A DNA stretch of 64,000 nt from Mojavia pulchra JT2-VF2 (lineage in GTDB: Bacteria > Cyanobacteriota > Cyanobacteriia > Cyanobacteriales > Nostocaceae): NCBI GenBank assembly GCA_019359325.1, contig JAHHHN010000025.1, positions 25,594-89,593 on the forward strand, given 5' to 3'. The position numbers were made by a program, and so were the translations under genes. Below the pieces are notes generated by a model. It saw nothing but the letters and a program-made list of their open reading frames with translations, was not told where the DNA came from and ran no database searches. This document shows, in pieces, positions 61,728-64,000 of the stretch; the stretch's first letter is position 1; the number at the start of each line of letters is the position of its first letter.

Positions 61728-63257
61728 TTACTGCATTCTATCTATCGTGCGATACTGAATCGCCTCTGCTACATGATTGGCTTTTAGCTCATCCTCTCCG
61801 GCCAAATCTGCAATTGTTCGTGCAACTTTGAGAATGCGATCGCTTGCTCTTGCTGATAAACCTAATTTTCTAATTGCTGCTTCTAATAAATTGCGGCTAG
61901 CATCATCTAGTTTGCACCATTTCTGGAGATGAGAACTCTGCATTTGGGCATTGCAACGCAGATTTGGTTCTTTTTGGAAGCGATTAGTGGCGCGATCGCG
62001 TGCTTGCTGTACTCGTTTTGCTACTGATATTGATGCTTCTCCCGTGGGTTGCTGGGTAATTTCCTCTGGTTTCAAGCGATTTACCGCAACTTGTAAATCA
62101 ATCCGATCCATTAACGGCCCAGAAAGCTTCGCCCAATATTGCTCTCGTTGCCGTGGCGAACAAGTACACTGTTGGATAGTATCGCCATAAAAACCGCAAG
62201 GGCAGGGATTGGTACTCGCTACCAAAGTAAACTGTGCCGGAAACATTACAGATTGTTTAGTGCGGGAAATCGTTACATAGCCATCTTCCAAAGGTTGACG
62301 CAGAAATTCTAAGACATCTCGTTTAAATTCTGTTAATTCGTCAAGAAACAAAATCCCCCTGTGTGCTAAAGAAATTTCACCAGGACGGGGGAAGCTACCG
62401 CCACCAACGAGAGAAGGGCCAGAAGCTGAGTGGTGAGGACTGCGGAAAGGGCGATCGCGTACCAATGAACCGCGATTTTTTAATAACCCTGCTACTGAGT
62501 GAATACGCGTAACTTCCAATGATTCAAAAAACTCTAATGGTGGCAAAATCCCTGGTAAACGTCGTGCTAACATCGTTTTACCACTACCAGGCGGCCCGAC
62601 AAACACTAAATTATGTCCGCCAGCCGCCGCAATTTCTAAAGCACGGCGACCATGAGCTTGTCCTTTCACATCCTTCAAATCTGCGCCGGAATAGAATGAG
62701 TGTGGCAACTCCTCTGTCTCATTTAGCTGCACAGGTTTGTAAAGTCCTGGATTATTTAAAAAATCAACCACTTCAGATAGATTTTTGCAACCATAAACAG
62801 CTAAACCTTGCACCACTGCGGCTTCTTGAGCATTATCAGCTGGGACAATTAAACCTGTAATTCCCATTTTTTGGGCAGTAGCAGCGATGGGTAGGACACC
62901 AGCAACAGGACGCAAACTGCCATCAAGGGAGACTTCGCCTAAAAATAGATAATCACCTAACAAATCGGCGTTAACTTGCTCAGAAGCTGCCAAAATTCCT
63001 ATACTGATTGGCAAATCGAAACTGGGGCCTTCCTTGCGTAAATCAGCCGGAGTCAGGTTGATCACAATTTTTCGCATCGGAAAGGCAAAACCAGCATTTT
63101 TTAGTGTCGCTTTGACTCGTTCTTTTGATTCCTGAATAGCTGAATCTGGTAGGCCCAAAACAACAATTCCCGGCAATCCCCCTGATACATCGACTTCCAC
63201 GCCTACTTTGACGGCATCGATGCCCACAATAGATGCACTCCAGACTCTAGCAAGCAT
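61728..63257 (-). CDS. comM: YifB/ComM family Mg-chelatase-like AAA ATPase
   Basis: A 509-residue protein with the YifB N-terminal fold (MLARVWSASIVGIDAVKVGV), an AAA core with Walker A GPPGSGKT (about 219-226), Walker B ILFLDELTEF and the SRTKQSVMFPAQFTLVASTN sensor region, plus four cysteines NPCPCGFYGD, QQCTCSP that likely bind zinc. ComM homologues promote branch migration during natural transformation. Divergent from the HIT gene. Confidence 0.94.
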   Translation of the reverse strand: MLARVWSASIVGIDAVKVGVEVDVSGGLPGIVVLGLPDSAIQESKERVKATLKNAGFAFPMRKIVINLTPADLRKEGPSFDLPISIGILAASEQVNADLLGDYLFLGEVSLDGSLRPVAGVLPIAATAQKMGITGLIVPADNAQEAAVVQGLAVYGCKNLSEVVDFLNNPGLYKPVQLNETEELPHSFYSGADLKDVKGQAHGRRALEIAAAGGHNLVFVGPPGSGKTMLARRLPGILPPLEFFESLEVTRIHSVAGLLKNRGSLVRDRPFRSPHHSASGPSLVGGGSFPRPGEISLAHRGILFLDELTEFKRDVLEFLRQPLEDGYVTISRTKQSVMFPAQFTLVASTNPCPCGFYGDTIQQCTCSPRQREQYWAKLSGPLMDRIDLQVAVNRLKPEEITQQPTGEASISVAKRVQQARDRATNRFQKEPNLRCNAQMQSSHLQKWCKLDDASRNLLEAAIRKLGLSARASDRILKVARTIADLAGEDELKANHVAEAIQYRTIDRMQ

Positions 63258-63306
63258 TTATTCTATGACAGTAACCCTTTAGAATCTCTAGCAGATGAGT
63301 AAGTAG

Positions 63307-63663
<357 letters not shown>

Positions 63664-63673
63664 TGAAGTTGTA

Positions 63674-63734
63674 CTGAGTCTTGAGTGCTGAGTGAAAGAT
63701 TCATTACTCTATTCACTCACAACTCACGACTCAG
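63674..63734. terminator. long imperfect hairpin made of heptanucleotide repeats, before psbA
   Basis: The left arm 63674-63696 (CTGAGTC TTGAGTG CTGAGTG AA) pairs with the right arm 63712-63734, 20 of 23 positions matched, around a 15-base loop. Both arms are runs of GAGT- or ACTC-type 7-base units, so repeats have produced a terminator-like structure after the HIT gene. Confidence 0.6.
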
Positions 63735-63802
63735 CACTTAATGCGTTTACCATTGATAAGAAATGCAAATAACTGTCATAACTTATACTTAATTAATTTT
63801 GC

Positions 63803-63831
63803 TTTACAAATCTAAATATTAAATTTAATGT
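63803..63831 (+). promoter_or_regulatory. candidate psbA promoter
   Basis: TTTACA (63803-63808) and TAATGT (63826-63831) are separated by 17 bases, about 60 bases ahead of the start codon. The -35 is close to consensus, the -10 weak; assignment is tentative. Confidence 0.4.
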
Positions 63832-63888
63832 AGATACAGGTAAGCAACTTTACTTACCGTATTCATACAAACAAGCAATCATAAAACA

Positions 63889-64000
63889 ATGACAGCAACC
63901 TTACAGCAGCGCGCTAGCGCCAACGTATGGGAGCGGTTCTGCAACTGGATCACCAGCACCCAAAACCGCCTCTACATCGGCTGGTTCGGCGTCCTAATGA
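63889..64000 (+). CDS. psbA: photosystem II D1 protein, N-terminal fragment
   Basis: The frame from ATG 63889 encodes [20 protein letters not shown] then [17 protein letters not shown] up to the window edge, the invariant start of cyanobacterial D1. D1 carries the reaction-centre cofactors and manganese ligands of photosystem II in thylakoids. Only 37 codons are visible, so the isoform-defining residues such as position 130 are outside the window. It confirms an oxygenic phototroph. FtsH encoded at 43.8 kb is of the type that degrades D1. Confidence 0.97.
   Translation, partial: MTATLQQRASANVWERFCNWITSTQNRLYIGWFGVLM

Overview
The window looks like a chromosomal segment of a filamentous, probably heterocyst-forming cyanobacterium (Nostocales). 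It is dotted with the HIP1 octamer GCGATCGC, carries heptanucleotide tandem repeat tracts and many small hairpin repeats typical of Nostoc-type genomes, and ends in the 5' part of psbA (photosystem II D1). No tRNA, rRNA or CRISPR array was recognised by eye.

Layout. 1-3.4 kb: the tail of a fatty-acid desaturase, then an iron-type alcohol dehydrogenase translationally coupled to a PLP aminotransferase. 3.4-9.6 kb: a complete arsenic-resistance operon (arsR, PstS-like protein, ArsJ-associated GAPDH, arsJ, acr3, arsI, arsC) with a pair of ArsR-type operators between the first two genes. 9.6-14 kb: an L,D-transpeptidase, a secreted Asn-rich repeat protein, small and broken genes, a PAP/fibrillin protein and arfB. 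14.1-16.3 kb: overlapping egtC and egtB for ergothioneine-type sulfur chemistry; egtB carries an in-frame insertion of a dispersed repeat. 16.7-22 kb: a membrane-anchored Ser/Thr kinase followed by a decayed gene, then a large cupin/CHRD/RTX/DUF4114 protein. 22-24.7 kb: an FHA protein fused to a degenerate methylglyoxal-synthase-like domain, coupled to a DUF6760-type gene. 25-26.3 kb: a ribbon-helix-helix plus Mop regulator divergent from modA, with palindromes between them. 26.9-32.2 kb: a 1769-residue TamB-family protein.

33-41.7 kb: a thioesterase and a divergent TetR regulator sharing a perfect palindrome, a peroxiredoxin-like protein, then a polyhydroxybutyrate locus (SDR, phaE, phaC, a phasin on the opposite strand, phaA, phaB, alpha/beta hydrolase). 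41.7-54.4 kb: envelope and stress genes (M48 protease, FMN reductase, FtsH, AMIN/beta-lactamase fusion, phosphodiester glycosidase, Hsp20, GlsB-type and HdeD membrane proteins, a glutathionyl-hydroquinone reductase). 54.6-57.5 kb: an Hsp70-like ATPase with a predicted membrane segment and a membrane partner. 58-64 kb: a repeat protein, a PNPOx-like stress protein, ChaB, a BrkB/YihY membrane protein preceded by a 38-residue ORF, ComM/YifB, a HIT protein and psbA.

Themes. Arsenate can be handled three ways in one operon: conjugation to 3-phosphoglycerate and export (GAPDH and ArsJ), reduction and export (ArsC and Acr3), and demethylation of organoarsenicals (ArsI). Small palindromic repeats have entered coding sequence in frame at least twice (egtB and the glycosidase), apparently at HIP1 sites, and a third forms the C-terminus of the alcohol dehydrogenase. 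The least explained pieces are the FHA-MGS fusion with its DUF6760 neighbour, the Hsp70-like/membrane pair, and the NQN-repeat secreted protein.
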